64,000 bases of DNA from Pedobacter xixiisoli (GTDB lineage: Bacteria > Bacteroidota > Bacteroidia > Sphingobacteriales > Sphingobacteriaceae). Positions 42,974 to 54,689 of this stretch are shown piece by piece. Every line of letters starts with the position of its first letter. The stretch's first letter is position 1. The translations under genes and the position numbers were made by a program. The notes below the pieces were generated by a model. It saw only the letters and a program-made list of their open reading frames with translations, was not told where the DNA came from and made no database searches. The stretch covers positions 496,001-560,000 of the forward strand of contig NZ_OCMT01000001.1 in assembly GCF_900215335.1 (NCBI RefSeq). The letters are read 5' to 3'.

Positions 42974-43026
42974 CTTGGCGAGGACGCCAACTCAGGGGAT
43001 TCATTTGTGAGCGTTTCCACCAACAA
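42974..43026. repeat. About 50-bp GTTGGCG-type interspersed repeat, copy B
   Basis: CTTGGCGAGGACGCCAACTC, a CAGGGGATT core and GCGTTTCCACCAAC align with the reverse complement of 7049-7100 over nearly the full length with scattered changes. Confidence 0.55.
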
Positions 43027-43053
43027 ATTTTTACTTTATATACTTTCTAAATC

Positions 43054-43446
43054 TTAGTGTTCATTTTCCGCCAATTTTCTCACCGCAATGATTTTGAACT
43101 CCTTGATTCCGTCAGGCATTTCCCAGTTAATTAAGTCCCCAGTTTGGTAACCCCATAACGCAATGCTGATAGGGGCAAAGATAGATACTTTTTGTTGTTT
43201 TATGTTAGCGTCTTTTGGTAAAACTAATTTAAACACAAAAGTTTGGCCGTTGTCTGTGGCTTCTATCTTGGCTTCTGTGTATAGAGAAACCACATCTGTA
43301 GGAAGCTCATCATCTTCGAAAATTTGAGCATTTTTAACTTCTTCTTTTAAACGAGATTTATTGTAATCGCTCATGATCGCCTTTTCCAAGTGCTCGTTTA
43401 AAAATTTGTAATCGCTTTTAGACAATAAAATTGATTTAGTCTCCAT
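43054..43446 (-). CDS. GreA/GreB or Rnk-like transcription factor
   Basis: A 130-residue protein from the ATG at 43446 (METKSILLSKSDY); a longer frame adds 13 unlikely hydrophobic residues. The N-terminal part is a short coiled coil (DYKFLNEHLEKAIMSDYNKS) and the C-terminal part a GreA/GreB C-terminal (FKBP-like) domain (VVSLYTEAKIEATDNGQTFV; APISIALWGYQTGDLINWEM). The coiled coil is short compared with GreA, resembling Rnk or Bacteroidota GreA/GreB-family paralogs. It may modulate RNA polymerase via the secondary channel. There is no operon partner. Confidence 0.8.
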   Translation of the reverse strand: METKSILLSKSDYKFLNEHLEKAIMSDYNKSRLKEEVKNAQIFEDDELPTDVVSLYTEAKIEATDNGQTFVFKLVLPKDANIKQQKVSIFAPISIALWGYQTGDLINWEMPDGIKEFKIIAVRKLAENEH

Positions 43447-44418
43447 TATTAATAAAATAAAGTGAATTGATAGCCCCGAAAACAAGGCGTTAATTAAAAT
43501 CAGGAATGGTTATCCCCCGAAATCATTTAAAAAAGAAATGTAGATATCGGGGTTTATTTAATGAAATCCTTGCTTTGATTAAGCGCTATAGGATTTAAAG
43601 AAATGCCAAAAATTGGCGTGTGGTAAGCTACAAAAGACATCAATCTATCCTGCCTCTTTTTCAAGAAGCCCACAGATAATTGATATGTTGATGTTTTATG
43701 CATTTAAGCAAAGATGCTTTTGTTGGAGGAGAAAAGCAAAAAGAAAAGGTTTTGTTACAATTGTAGGACTATTAAAAAAGACAGGTTTTCTGTTTTTAAT
43801 AGAAAACCTGTCTAAATTCCTCCCCCTTTAATCCCCTCCGAAAATCGGAGTAAACTCTCCAAAGGGGACACATGGTGCTTAAGCATTTTGCATATCCCCC
43901 TCTCCGAGGGGGCAGGGGGAGGAAAATAACATTCGCCAATATTTGTGTCCACACGATAGCGTCTTTGAGGTGGGTAGGCCTAGGTAGTTTTTCACAGTTT
44001 GTTTTATATTTTAAAAGGTGTGAAAGATTGCTTCGCAATTTGTTGCGCCAAAGTACCCAAAGCGCTTGTCAATCTCCTAAGGTGCCTTTCCACAAATCCA
44101 ACACATCAAAAACAGTATCGCTGCCTGTCAGAAATAGACAGGCTTAGGCTCGTTGGTGCGAATTTTTCGTTACTGCTTCTTTTTTTGATTTGGCTGGCAC
44201 TGAAGATTGACGTCGTATTTGGCGAAATAGCGGTTTTATGAAAGGAACTTAGCGAGACTCCACTGGAGACAGTTTCTTATTAAGGCTATTAAGCGAAGAC
44301 ATTGGCTTCAATTCCCCTCTTTTAGAGGGGTGCCCAACGGGCGGGGTGTTTTTTACGTTCAAGCAAAAAGGCTACGATAAACGCAGCCTTCAAGTTAAAA
44401 TATGATAAAAATGAAATA
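43447..44418. repeat. Gene-free region with several hairpin repeats and a decayed repeat element
   Basis: About 970 bases with no gene I trust. It holds a 12-bp-stem hairpin (43780-43812), a segment of opposed C- and G-rich words (CCTCCCCCTTTAATCCCCTC; CCGAGGGGGCAGGGGGA, about 43818-43922), a TTCGCAATTTGTTGCGCCAA segment (about 44031-44050) with AGACAGGCTTAGGCTCGTTGG further on (about 44137-44157), and the motif CCCCTCTTTTAGAGGGGTGC with GGGCGGGGTG (44312-44349), a kind of repeat I have seen in other Bacteroidota genomes. Small frames at 43613-43831, 43872-44147 and 43999-44241 lack any recognisable domain. Confidence 0.55.
43780..43812. terminator. Hairpin, possible terminator
   Basis: GACAGGTTTTCT (43780-43791) pairs perfectly with AGAAAACCTGTC (43801-43812) around a 9-base T-rich loop. 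No gene ends near it on either strand, so it may belong to the repeats or to an unrecognised transcript. Confidence 0.4.
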
Positions 44419-46698
<2,280 letters not shown>

Positions 46699-46869
46699 TT
46701 AATTTTGTTAATGATGTATGGTATTTTTTCAATTGCCTTAAACTTGACCATTGAAAAGACATTTCGCTGTTTGTTTTGTTTGCTATGTCTATACCTTTTG
46801 GTGAATTAAAGGTACGGGACTTGGCTGAGGATATCAAAGTGCTTTTCTCTATAGGTAGATAGGCAAAAG

Positions 46870-47187
46870 CTATTTCACTTTAAAAGATTGCTTGCCATTA
46901 AGTAAATCCCAAAATAGCATAAAGTCGCTGGCTAAGCTGTAGCCTGGATATTTAAAAGTAGCTGGTTTGTTTTTTTCAAAAAAGAAGTGCCCAACCCATG
47001 CAAAGCCATAACCAAGAAAGGGTACTGCTAAGATAAAGCGTAGGTCGTGGAAAAGTAATCCGCCAATTAAAGAGACAACAACTAATGCCGTGCCTATAAA
47101 ATGGAGGACACGGCTAGTGGTATTTTGATGCTCACTAAGGTAATAAGGATAAAACTCTTGGAGAGATTTGTATTTTTTGGCAGTCAT
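46870..47187 (-). CDS. DUF962 (Mpo1-like) membrane protein
   Basis: A 105-residue protein with the DUF962 pattern: an N-terminal FYPYYLSEHQNTTSRVLHFI (conserved H and N residues) and hydrophobic segments TALVVVSLIGGLLF and FILAVPFLGYGFAWVGHFFF, then EKNKPATFKYPGYSLASDF. The yeast family member Mpo1 is an Fe-dependent dioxygenase in 2-hydroxy fatty acid alpha-oxidation, and the conserved histidines here fit such a role. It is probably monocistronic. Family confident, reaction inferred. Confidence 0.87.
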   Translation of the reverse strand: MTAKKYKSLQEFYPYYLSEHQNTTSRVLHFIGTALVVVSLIGGLLFHDLRFILAVPFLGYGFAWVGHFFFEKNKPATFKYPGYSLASDFMLFWDLLNGKQSFKVK

Positions 47188-47265
47188 TCTTCTTAATTGT
47201 TTTATTATAAATTGTGTCAGTTCAGTTTGAAGACGTATTTGTAGTTCTATTAATTTGCATTAAAT

Positions 47266-47430
47266 ACTTTTTTAGCTCGCCGCCGCTGGGCTCTTACTTT
47301 TTGACCGCAAAAAGTAACAAAAACTCCCGGTTGCTTATTTTTCTTTCAAAGAAAGTAGCTTGGCTTGTTAGGTGCAATCCGAAAAATAAGAGACCGGAAA
47401 TTAGCTGAACGGAAGATTGAAGTGCTATCG
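47266..47430. repeat. Degenerate interspersed repeat with a spurious coding frame
   Basis: The segment from CGCCGCCGCTGGGCTCTTAC through TTTTTGACCGCAAAAAGTAAC to GATTGAAGTGCTATCGCTAG resembles a repeat scattered in many Bacteroidota genomes. Its frame (SSPPLGSYFLTAKSNKNSRL) is a translation I have met as a spurious hypothetical protein. It lies in the gap between the DUF962 and HAD genes. Confidence 0.45.
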
Positions 47431-47473
47431 CTAGCGAACACCTTATTCTTATCCCAAAATCACCCTAAAATAA

Positions 47474-48109
47474 CTATAATAATTTATGTTGTTGTAAAAA
47501 AGCATGTAAATTCTCTGGATGAACGTCCATCAACAGCGTGTGTAAACCTGCTTTCTTAGCACCTTCAATATGTTGTGGGCTGTCATCAATAAAAACAGTT
47601 TCTTCTGGATTTAGATTGTTCTCTTTCAATACCATTTCAAAAATAGCAGGATTTGGCTTGCGCATAGTAGTGTCTTGAGAAAAATATGCCCTTTCGAAGA
47701 AGTCATCGTAGTTATTGAAACCGAAATCTTTTTGTAGATAGGCTATGATCCAATCGTAGTGGATTTTGTTGTTGTTACTTAATAGAAAGGTACGATATTT
47801 CTTTTTTACTTCTAACAATACATCATGGTTATTTCCAGAAACACCAATCAATAGGCTGTTCCAAGCATCATCTATTTGTTGGTCGGTAAGGTCTAATTTA
47901 TTGGCTACTTTTCTAATTCCTTCTCTAAATTGAGCAGGAGAGATGCTGCCGGTTTCAAAATCGTCAAATAATTGATTGTGTCCTTTATGTGCGAAAAAAT
48001 CGTTTACATTGGGAATACCTAATTGTGAAAGTGCATTTTGTGTTCTTAAAAAGTCGATAGCAAAGATTACATTTCCGTAATCGAAGATGATATTTTTGAT
48101 GTTGTTCAT
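47474..48109 (-). CDS. HAD-family hydrolase (IA subfamily)
   Basis: A 211-residue HAD phosphatase. Motif I is IFDYGNVIFAID (nucleophile Asp with a Gly in place of the second Asp, as in the YihX/epoxide-hydrolase-like group). Motif II is LLSNNNKIH, motif III K in MRKPNPAIFEMVL, and motif IV VFIDDSPQHIEGAKKAG. A helical cap lies between motifs I and II. It is probably a cytoplasmic phosphatase of sugar or nucleotide phosphates, as for YihX (glucose-1-phosphatase). It is monocistronic and precedes the tRNA-Met region. Confidence 0.9.
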   Translation of the reverse strand: MNNIKNIIFDYGNVIFAIDFLRTQNALSQLGIPNVNDFFAHKGHNQLFDDFETGSISPAQFREGIRKVANKLDLTDQQIDDAWNSLLIGVSGNNHDVLLEVKKKYRTFLLSNNNKIHYDWIIAYLQKDFGFNNYDDFFERAYFSQDTTMRKPNPAIFEMVLKENNLNPEETVFIDDSPQHIEGAKKAGLHTLLMDVHPENLHAFLQQHKLL

Positions 48110-48365
48110 TAGACTAAGCTATTTTACTGCAAATATGGGTCTTAACGAGCATAAAACCTAATTCAGGTGATGTGGTGTAATGGTATTTTCTCATTTTTTA
48201 GTAGCAATAATTATAGATGAAGCGTAGAATAATCATGAAGAATTCGAAGCTAAACTGTTGGGAAATAGTTTGATGCTGGTGATGTTGATTTTTAATTGAA
48301 AAAGTTTTTCCGAATTTCATTGCAATTCCTTAACATTGCACTCGCAAATCTCAATAGAGATTTCG

Positions 48366-48439
48366 GGGCCTATAGCTCAGTTGGTTAGAGTAGAAGACTC
48401 ATAATCTTTTGGTCGCTGGTTCGAGCCCAGCTGGGCCCA
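48366..48439 (+). tRNA. tRNA-Met (anticodon CAT)
   Basis: A 74-base cloverleaf. The acceptor stem GGGCCTA (48366-48372) pairs with TGGGCCC (48432-48438). The D arm is GCTCAGTTGGTTAGAG, the anticodon loop CTCATAA with CAT at 48400-48402, and the T arm GCTGGTTCGAGCCCAGC. The 3' CCA is not encoded. A CAT anticodon without initiator features suggests elongator Met; a tRNA-Ile with modified C34 is a less likely alternative. Confidence 0.95.
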
Positions 48440-48441
48440 CT

Positions 48442-48475
48442 AACGTCCTTCACGGTATCGTGAAGGACGTTTTTT
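48442..48475 (+). terminator. tRNA-Met terminator
   Basis: AACGTCCTTCACG (48442-48454), loop GTAT, CGTGAAGGACGTT (48459-48471), a 13-bp perfect stem with a T-run, starting 3 bases after the tRNA. Confidence 0.92.
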
Positions 48476-48799
48476 ATTTTTATTTCTTTTGTAAATTGTC
48501 CGCTTTAGGATTTTTACTGAGCTTAAAGTGGTTGATTTTCAAATGTTTGTGTTTTTGTATCGGTTCGATTTTCACCGTGTATCTTTTTTATTGTATTCAC
48601 CTTTTATTGGTGCGCTATTTTGCTTTTAAAATTTTAAAGGGATATTTTTACGATCAACTTCGCTATTGTCCGACATATAGAATTTCTGGTGAGAAAAGTT
48701 CGTTTTAGCGGAACGAATTAGATGTATTGTTCGGTATTCCATACAAGAATTATTTGTGAATAAATAAACCACAAAGTTCAATATATCAGTGCGTTTTAT
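48476..48799 (+). other. Gene-free AT-rich stretch
   Basis: About 320 bases between the tRNA terminator and the FG-GAP gene. An open frame starting inside the tRNA (48409, reading MVAGSSPAGPTN) is the well-known artefact of reading through a tRNA T arm. I see no RNA or repeat here. Confidence 0.5.
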
Positions 48800-48807
48800 T
48801 AATTTTG
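48800..48807 (+). promoter_or_regulatory. Possible -7 element of the FG-GAP gene
   Basis: TAATTTTG matches TAnnTTTG. It lies downstream of the in-frame GTG (48789) and upstream of the ATG (48834), favouring the ATG start. Confidence 0.35.
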
Positions 48808-48833
48808 ATGTATTTAAATTACCAAAATGCTCT

Positions 48834-51800
48834 ATGCATAAAATCGTTTACACGCTTTTATTATTGCTCGCTACGCAATATTCATCACTTTACGGACAAG
48901 CTCCTGTGATTAATTCAGTATCACCTTCTAAAGCCGAAATCGAAACTGAGGTTATAATACAAGGTTCTGGTTTTAGTGCCGATGTTAATCAAAATTCGGT
49001 GTTTTTTGGTACAGTTAAATCTAGTCTTGTTTCGGCTACGGCTAATAAAATTGTGGTGAAGGTTCCTAGAGGTGCAAATCTCGATTTTATATCTGTGCTT
49101 AACCGCACTACTTCACTTTACGGTAATTCTAAAACACCTTTTGTTGTAACTTTCCCGTCTTCTAATAATTTCAGTTTTGCTGACATGTCTCCAAAAATCA
49201 ACGTAACGGGGCCTTACGGTTATGTTTCAGCATTTGGAGATTTAAATGGAGATGGTTTTCCAGATATGGTTGTGGTGAGTATTGTTAATAATACCATTAC
49301 CGTAATTAAAAACAAAGTTAAAGTTGGTTTTACTGACCCAAGTTCTTTTGGAGATGAAATTATACTGTCTACAGGGAAAAAGCCAGCAAAAGTAAAGTTG
49401 ATAGATATTAATGGTGATGGTAAAAAAGATATTGTTGTAGTAAATACAGACGATAACAACATATCGGTGTTTCAGAATAAAATGGTTGACGGTAGTTGGG
49501 ACGCCACTTCTTTTTCTTCGAGAATAGATTTTGCTGTAGGAACTGCGCCAGTAGACTTGGCTACGGGTGATTTTAATGGCGATGGAAAGTTTGATTTGGC
49601 CATACTAAACCAATTTTCTAAAAACGTTTCAATTTTAGAAAATTTACGAGGTAGTGGAGAAATTGGAGCGCAGTTTTTTGCTGCAAAACAAGATTTTACA
49701 GTTACTAATAGTGCCGTTTCTATTACCGCTGCAGACCTTAATAATGATGGCCAATTAGATGTTATTACAGCAGATAAATGGGATAGTAGTGTTACGGTTT
49801 TAGAGAATAAAACTTCCAAAGGTAGTACTGGATTTAGCTTTGGGCAAGCACAGCGTTTTCAGGTGGGTTTTGAACCTAATTCTGTTTTAACTGCCGATAT
49901 AGATGGTGATGGAAAGTTGGATTTACTTACTGCGAATTTAACTGGAAATTCTGTGTCGGTTTTGGTTAATAATAGTTCAGGTTCTGCGCTACAGTTTAAA
50001 GCAAAAGCAGATTTTTCAGTAGGAAGTGGTGCAAGAAATATGGCGTTGGGAGATATTGATGGAGACGGAATGATTGATGTTGTAGTTGCTAACTTCACCG
50101 CTTATCAAGTTACAATCTTACGTAATTTAAGTGCCGTAGGGCAAGCTTCTTTTGCTAATCCAGAAAAGATGCAACTCGACACTTATCCAGGTGCTGTAGA
50201 TTTGGTAGACATAGATCTTGATGGACGGGTAGATTTATTTACTGCCGTAATTGGAGGTAATTTTGTTTTAAGAAATGATCCAGTGCTACCGCCTGTTATT
50301 ACATCTATTTCTAAGCTAAAAGGTGAAGTTGGAGACGAAGTGATTATTGAGGGTAAAAATTTCAGCGCTAAACTAAGCGATAATGTTGTTTATTTTGGTG
50401 GGGTACAGGCAAAAGTAATTGTCGCCTCCCGCGAAAAATTATCAGTTACTATACCTAAGGCCGTTTCGTTTGGTCAATTGAGCGTACTTAATAAAGAAAC
50501 GAGAAAAATAGGCATAAGCACCTCGTTCTTTTCGCCCGTGTTTCAAAGTAAGCAATCTATTAAATCTACCGATTTTACAAATGAGATTAATGCCAACCTA
50601 GCACAATCCTGTACACAAGTTTTATCAGGAGATTTAGACAATGATGGACTTCCAGATATCATTTATAATAGTGTAGCTACCAATTCAATTCATTTTTCTC
50701 GAAATAATGCTAATTTGGGAAAATACTATAGCCTTTTTGATAATTCAGAGAGTTTGGAAACCGGCAAAGAACCTTATTATTTTCAATTAGGAGATATGGA
50801 TAATGACGGCCTGCTGGATATTGTAGTATGTAATACCAAAGACGGCACTCTTGCTATTTTTCGTAATACCTCAACACCTGGCCAAATTACTTTTGCGCCA
50901 AAGGTTACCATTAAGCTACAGAGCGAAACACCTAATATACGAGGTTTGGTAATTGCCGATTTTAATGCGGATGGTAAATTAGATATTGTAGTAAATGGCA
51001 TTTTTGCCTACGTATTTATTAATACTTCTAGTGGTGGCAATTTACAAATAGCATACAAAGGAACCTTGTCATCTTTTGGTCCAGGCTACACTATCTCTGT
51101 TGATAAAGCGGTTGCAATTGATTTGGACCAAGACGGAAAACCCGAATTGGTAGCTTCAGGAAATGGTAAGCTGGTTTATTTTCGTAACACTTCTACTAAA
51201 AGTGACATCTCATTTGCTGCGCCTGTAGATATTAGTCCTAGGCCATCGTGGGGGCTTATCAGCGATATGCAAGTTGGTGATATGAATGGAGATGGGAAAA
51301 TGGATATTGTGATTGCGTTTGTTAAAGATGTTTACGTGCTTTTAAATAATTATGAGGCAGGTTCAGGTCTTTTTACAATCAGTAATTTAGTTTTGCAGAA
51401 ACCATTAACAAATGATCGTGGCAGGTTAGACAGATTGAGTTTAAGCGATATGGACGGAGATGGTAAACTTGATATTGTTGCCGCTAGTTATTACGAGAAA
51501 ACTATTTCCATTTTTAGAAATGTGTCTGAAGGTGATCAGCTCGCTTTTAAATTTAGAGTGGATCTTAACACAAGGTATGAGCCAGAGGGTCTTTGTATTG
51601 TTGATATTGATATGGATAACAAGCCAGATATCTTTTTAGCCGAACGTGTACTTTTTGCTTATCTCAACAAACCACAGAGTGAAATACAGACTACACCACC
51701 AGTTATTACCAGTGTGCCTTTACATTCAAAAGTTGGAGAAAAGATCACTATTTTAGGAAGTGGTTTCCACACCGATAGTAAACTTAACAAGGTAATGTTT

Positions 51801-54689
51801 GGTTCTGTGCCAGGTAAAATAGAACAAGCATCGGCTAACAGCTTAACGGTTACTGTGCCAAAAGGTGCAGTGTATGGCAAAATATCTGTACTTAATACAG
51901 AAACTAGGTTAACGGGCTATTCAAAAACCTATTTCAGTACTACCTTCGATACTAAAAATCATTTTTCGGAGAAAGATTTTACTTCTGCCATAAAAATAGT
52001 GAGAGATTATACTGTAAACCATGGTGATTTTCTTAAGCTTGATGCAGAAGATATGGATGGCGACGGTATGACAGATCTAGTACTTTCCTTTGCCTTAGGT
52101 AACATTATCTATCGTAATGTTGGCAATCAAACCAAACTGTCCACCAATAGCTTCGCACCAAAGTATGTGCATCCTACGGGAAATAGAACTGCCATGCCTA
52201 TTCTTCAAGATATTAATGGCAATGGTGTGCCAGAGGTAATAAGGGGCAATAGCGTAATTCTTATTGATAACCGATCTGAGCCTGGAAAGTTAGAAACGGT
52301 GAATACTAGTTTCTTTTCTGAAAAAGGAAATTTATTAGCCAGTAGCGATATCGACTTGGATGGGAGACCTGATATTATTACTTCACATTTCGATAGTTGG
52401 ACAGGTCCAAATGTTCTTTCGCTGAAGAAAAATATTGCTTTAGATTTTAATTCACGATTTCTGCATTTTATAGAGTTTAATACTAGACTAGAAGTTTCAA
52501 ATAGGTCCTTATTGTCGGATGATTTAGATGGCGACGGAAAACCAGAGGTGCTAAGTATAGGTAATATAGGAATGGGCAAAGAAATTGCTATCGATATATT
52601 TCTAAATAATGCCACCATTGGTTATATGGACGATAAGATGCTTTTACAGCACCTGATTCTTTCGGCAGAAGGCGCTGTAATAAAATCCAAGTTGGTAGAT
52701 GTTAATGGAGACGGTAAACTAGACATTGCAGTTCTATCGTCATACAATAGATTGGTGTTCTTTTTAAACATTACTACCGAATTGGGAAAAATAAAGTTTG
52801 CTCCACCTGTCTATCTAAATTTAGATAAGGCAGATATTTGTCACGATTTTGATTTTGCAGATATAGATGGAGATGGTAAGGTGGATATAGTGGTTGCTTC
52901 TTCAAATAGTTATTTACAGCTTCTTAAAAATTTTGTTACAAGAGATTTGATAAACGAGAAGAGTTTTGTAATAGTGGCAAGAATACCAATTGGAGAGGGA
53001 CAAAAGAGTGTGAAATTGGCCGATTTTGATGCTGATGGCAGGTTTGATATTGTAGCTCATAGTGCCGACCATTTGTATTTGATACCGAGTTTGATCAACG
53101 ATTATCCGTATCTTAAATTATCTAAAGATTTGGCCCACTATAACGCTGCGCAAAATCAAATGAAGTTAGATCAGGAGATTGTTGTTTCTTATTCTGGAAA
53201 AATAACTAAGGCTGAAATTGGTATTAGAAAGAATTTTAAGTCTAGAGAAGATGTGTTAGGATTATTAACGGGTGCTAACTTTGGAAATATAGCTGCTAAT
53301 TTTGACCAAACCAAGGGTGTGTTGCTACTTACTGGAAACTCCAGCACAGTAACGCAATGGAACGAAGCACTTCGTAGTGTGTATTATAAAAATGAAGCAC
53401 AGCAACCAGATACTTCGAAGAGAGAAATTAGTTTCCAATTATTTCATGATGGCATTGAGGGAAATTTAGAAAATTTACTGCTGCAGCCCCTAGCATTACC
53501 GATTATCGATAGTTTTACGCCAGATGCAGGCATTGCTAATACAGAAATAACGATTATTGGTAAATACTTTATAGGAGCAACTGCTGTAAGTTTCGGCGGT
53601 ATTCCTGCAAAATCGTTTAAAGTGCTTTCTACTGGTAAAATCATAGCAACATTAGACGTTGTTGCTAACACTGGTGAGATTAAAGTTGTTACGGCTTTGG
53701 GCGAAGCGCTTAAAGATGGTTTTGAATTTATCCCTAAACCAATTATTACTCCTTCTGGACCAGTTATAATGTTTACTGGTGATCAAGTGTTGCTTTCGTC
53801 AAATTCTAACTCAACATTTGCTCACACCTGGGTAGCAGAGAATGGACCAACGCTAAATAGCAAGTCAAATACGCATTTAGCTACAACAGGAGGTAGTTAT
53901 TTCGTTATTGTAAATAGAAAAGGATATTACCTTAGCTCTGAAAAAGTACAGGTTAACCAATATCAGCAACTTCCACCAAATCATTTTAAGATTACGACTA
54001 CCGGTATAAGTTGTAAAGGAATGAATAATGGAAGTATTCAGATCAAAGTTGCTAATCATTCTTATCTAAATTTTCAAGTGAAAGTTTCTCAAGGAAGTGA
54101 TACTACTTTTCATCGCATCAATGATTTGCTTCCGCTTAATGTTAATGATTTGGCTGCCGGGAAATATCATATCTGTATAAAAGTTGATGGGCATTCAACG
54201 TTTGAACGTTGTAGCGATGTTGTAATTTCTGAACCTAGTCTTATTAAGTTGGTTACTGCAGTTAACCCTACAAGAGATGAAGTGAAATTAATGCTTACAG
54301 GTAGCACAACCTATCATGTATCGATTAATGGTGTTCAAAAAACCACGAGCGACAGTACACTTGTATTGCCATTACAAAAAGGTGAAAACCTGATCAAAGT
54401 GAGTTCTGATTTAACTTGCCAAGGTGTGATAGAACATAAATTGTACGTAGGCGATTTATTAACCTTATATCCAAATCCTGTGAGAGATAAGCTCAAAGTA
54501 GTTTGGAATGGTGCGTCGCCAAATCAAAATTCTATAGTCGAAATTTTTGATATCAATGGCAGGCGGAAATATAAAACTACCTATTCAGAAAAATTGGAAA
54601 TAGGCGTTGCTAGTTGGCAAGTTGGGACATATATATTAAAGTTTACCTCAGGGAAAAAGACGGAAACAGTTAATTTTATCAAAAACTAA
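48834..54689 (+). CDS. Giant secreted FG-GAP/VCBS and IPT/TIG repeat protein with T9SS sorting domain
   Basis: About 1,951 residues from the ATG at 48834, which begins a signal peptide (IVYTLLLLLATQYSSLYG). It has three blocks in which an IPT/TIG Ig-like domain (such as PVINSVSPSKAEIETEVIIQ) is followed by many FG-GAP/VCBS repeats with Ca-binding DxDGDGxxD motifs (DINGDGKKDI, DIDGDGKLDL, DMDGDGKLDI). A fourth IPT unit (PIIDSFTPDAGIANTEI) and Ig/SprB-like modules follow. The C-terminus YPNPVRDKLKVVWNG to QVGTYILKFTSG is a type A T9SS sorting domain, so it is probably exported by the gliding-linked machinery and may be attached to the surface. It is a candidate adhesin. A lipoprotein gene overlaps its stop. 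Confidence 0.9.
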   Translation: MHKIVYTLLLLLATQYSSLYGQAPVINSVSPSKAEIETEVIIQGSGFSADVNQNSVFFGTVKSSLVSATANKIVVKVPRGANLDFISVLNRTTSLYGNSKTPFVVTFPSSNNFSFADMSPKINVTGPYGYVSAFGDLNGDGFPDMVVVSIVNNTITVIKNKVKVGFTDPSSFGDEIILSTGKKPAKVKLIDINGDGKKDIVVVNTDDNNISVFQNKMVDGSWDATSFSSRIDFAVGTAPVDLATGDFNGDGKFDLAILNQFSKNVSILENLRGSGEIGAQFFAAKQDFTVTNSAVSITAADLNNDGQLDVITADKWDSSVTVLENKTSKGSTGFSFGQAQRFQVGFEPNSVLTADIDGDGKLDLLTANLTGNSVSVLVNNSSGSALQFKAKADFSVGSGARNMALGDIDGDGMIDVVVANFTAYQVTILRNLSAVGQASFANPEKMQLDTYPGAVDLVDIDLDGRVDLFTAVIGGNFVLRNDPVLPPVITSISKLKGEVGDEVIIEGKNFSAKLSDNVVYFGGVQAKVIVASREKLSVTIPKAVSFGQLSVLNKETRKIGISTSFFSPVFQSKQSIKSTDFTNEINANLAQSCTQVLSGDLDNDGLPDIIYNSVATNSIHFSRNNANLGKYYSLFDNSESLETGKEPYYFQLGDMDNDGLLDIVVCNTKDGTLAIFRNTSTPGQITFAPKVTIKLQSETPNIRGLVIADFNADGKLDIVVNGIFAYVFINTSSGGNLQIAYKGTLSSFGPGYTISVDKAVAIDLDQDGKPELVASGNGKLVYFRNTSTKSDISFAAPVDISPRPSWGLISDMQVGDMNGDGKMDIVIAFVKDVYVLLNNYEAGSGLFTISNLVLQKPLTNDRGRLDRLSLSDMDGDGKLDIVAASYYEKTISIFRNVSEGDQLAFKFRVDLNTRYEPEGLCIVDIDMDNKPDIFLAERVLFAYLNKPQSEIQTTPPVITSVPLHSKVGEKITILGSGFHTDSKLNKVMFGSVPGKIEQASANSLTVTVPKGAVYGKISVLNTETRLTGYSKTYFSTTFDTKNHFSEKDFTSAIKIVRDYTVNHGDFLKLDAEDMDGDGMTDLVLSFALGNIIYRNVGNQTKLSTNSFAPKYVHPTGNRTAMPILQDINGNGVPEVIRGNSVILIDNRSEPGKLETVNTSFFSEKGNLLASSDIDLDGRPDIITSHFDSWTGPNVLSLKKNIALDFNSRFLHFIEFNTRLEVSNRSLLSDDLDGDGKPEVLSIGNIGMGKEIAIDIFLNNATIGYMDDKMLLQHLILSAEGAVIKSKLVDVNGDGKLDIAVLSSYNRLVFFLNITTELGKIKFAPPVYLNLDKADICHDFDFADIDGDGKVDIVVASSNSYLQLLKNFVTRDLINEKSFVIVARIPIGEGQKSVKLADFDADGRFDIVAHSADHLYLIPSLINDYPYLKLSKDLAHYNAAQNQMKLDQEIVVSYSGKITKAEIGIRKNFKSREDVLGLLTGANFGNIAANFDQTKGVLLLTGNSSTVTQWNEALRSVYYKNEAQQPDTSKREISFQLFHDGIEGNLENLLLQPLALPIIDSFTPDAGIANTEITIIGKYFIGATAVSFGGIPAKSFKVLSTGKIIATLDVVANTGEIKVVTALGEALKDGFEFIPKPIITPSGPVIMFTGDQVLLSSNSNSTFAHTWVAENGPTLNSKSNTHLATTGGSYFVIVNRKGYYLSSEKVQVNQYQQLPPNHFKITTTGISCKGMNNGSIQIKVANHSYLNFQVKVSQGSDTTFHRINDLLPLNVNDLAAGKYHICIKVDGHSTFERCSDVVISEPSLIKLVTAVNPTRDEVKLMLTGSTTYHVSINGVQKTTSDSTLVLPLQKGENLIKVSSDLTCQGVIEHKLYVGDLLTLYPNPVRDKLKVVWNGASPNQNSIVEIFDINGRRKYKTTYSEKLEIGVASWQVGTYILKFTSGKKTETVNFIKN

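Noticed and set aside
43613..44241. Three short frames before katG
   Set aside because: They lie in repeat DNA, with no recognisable domain or start signals and inconsistent composition.
48409..48708. 99-codon open frame reading MVAGSSPAGPTN
   Set aside because: It starts inside tRNA-Met and reads through its terminator; MVAGSSPAGPT is the usual artefact of translating a tRNA T arm.
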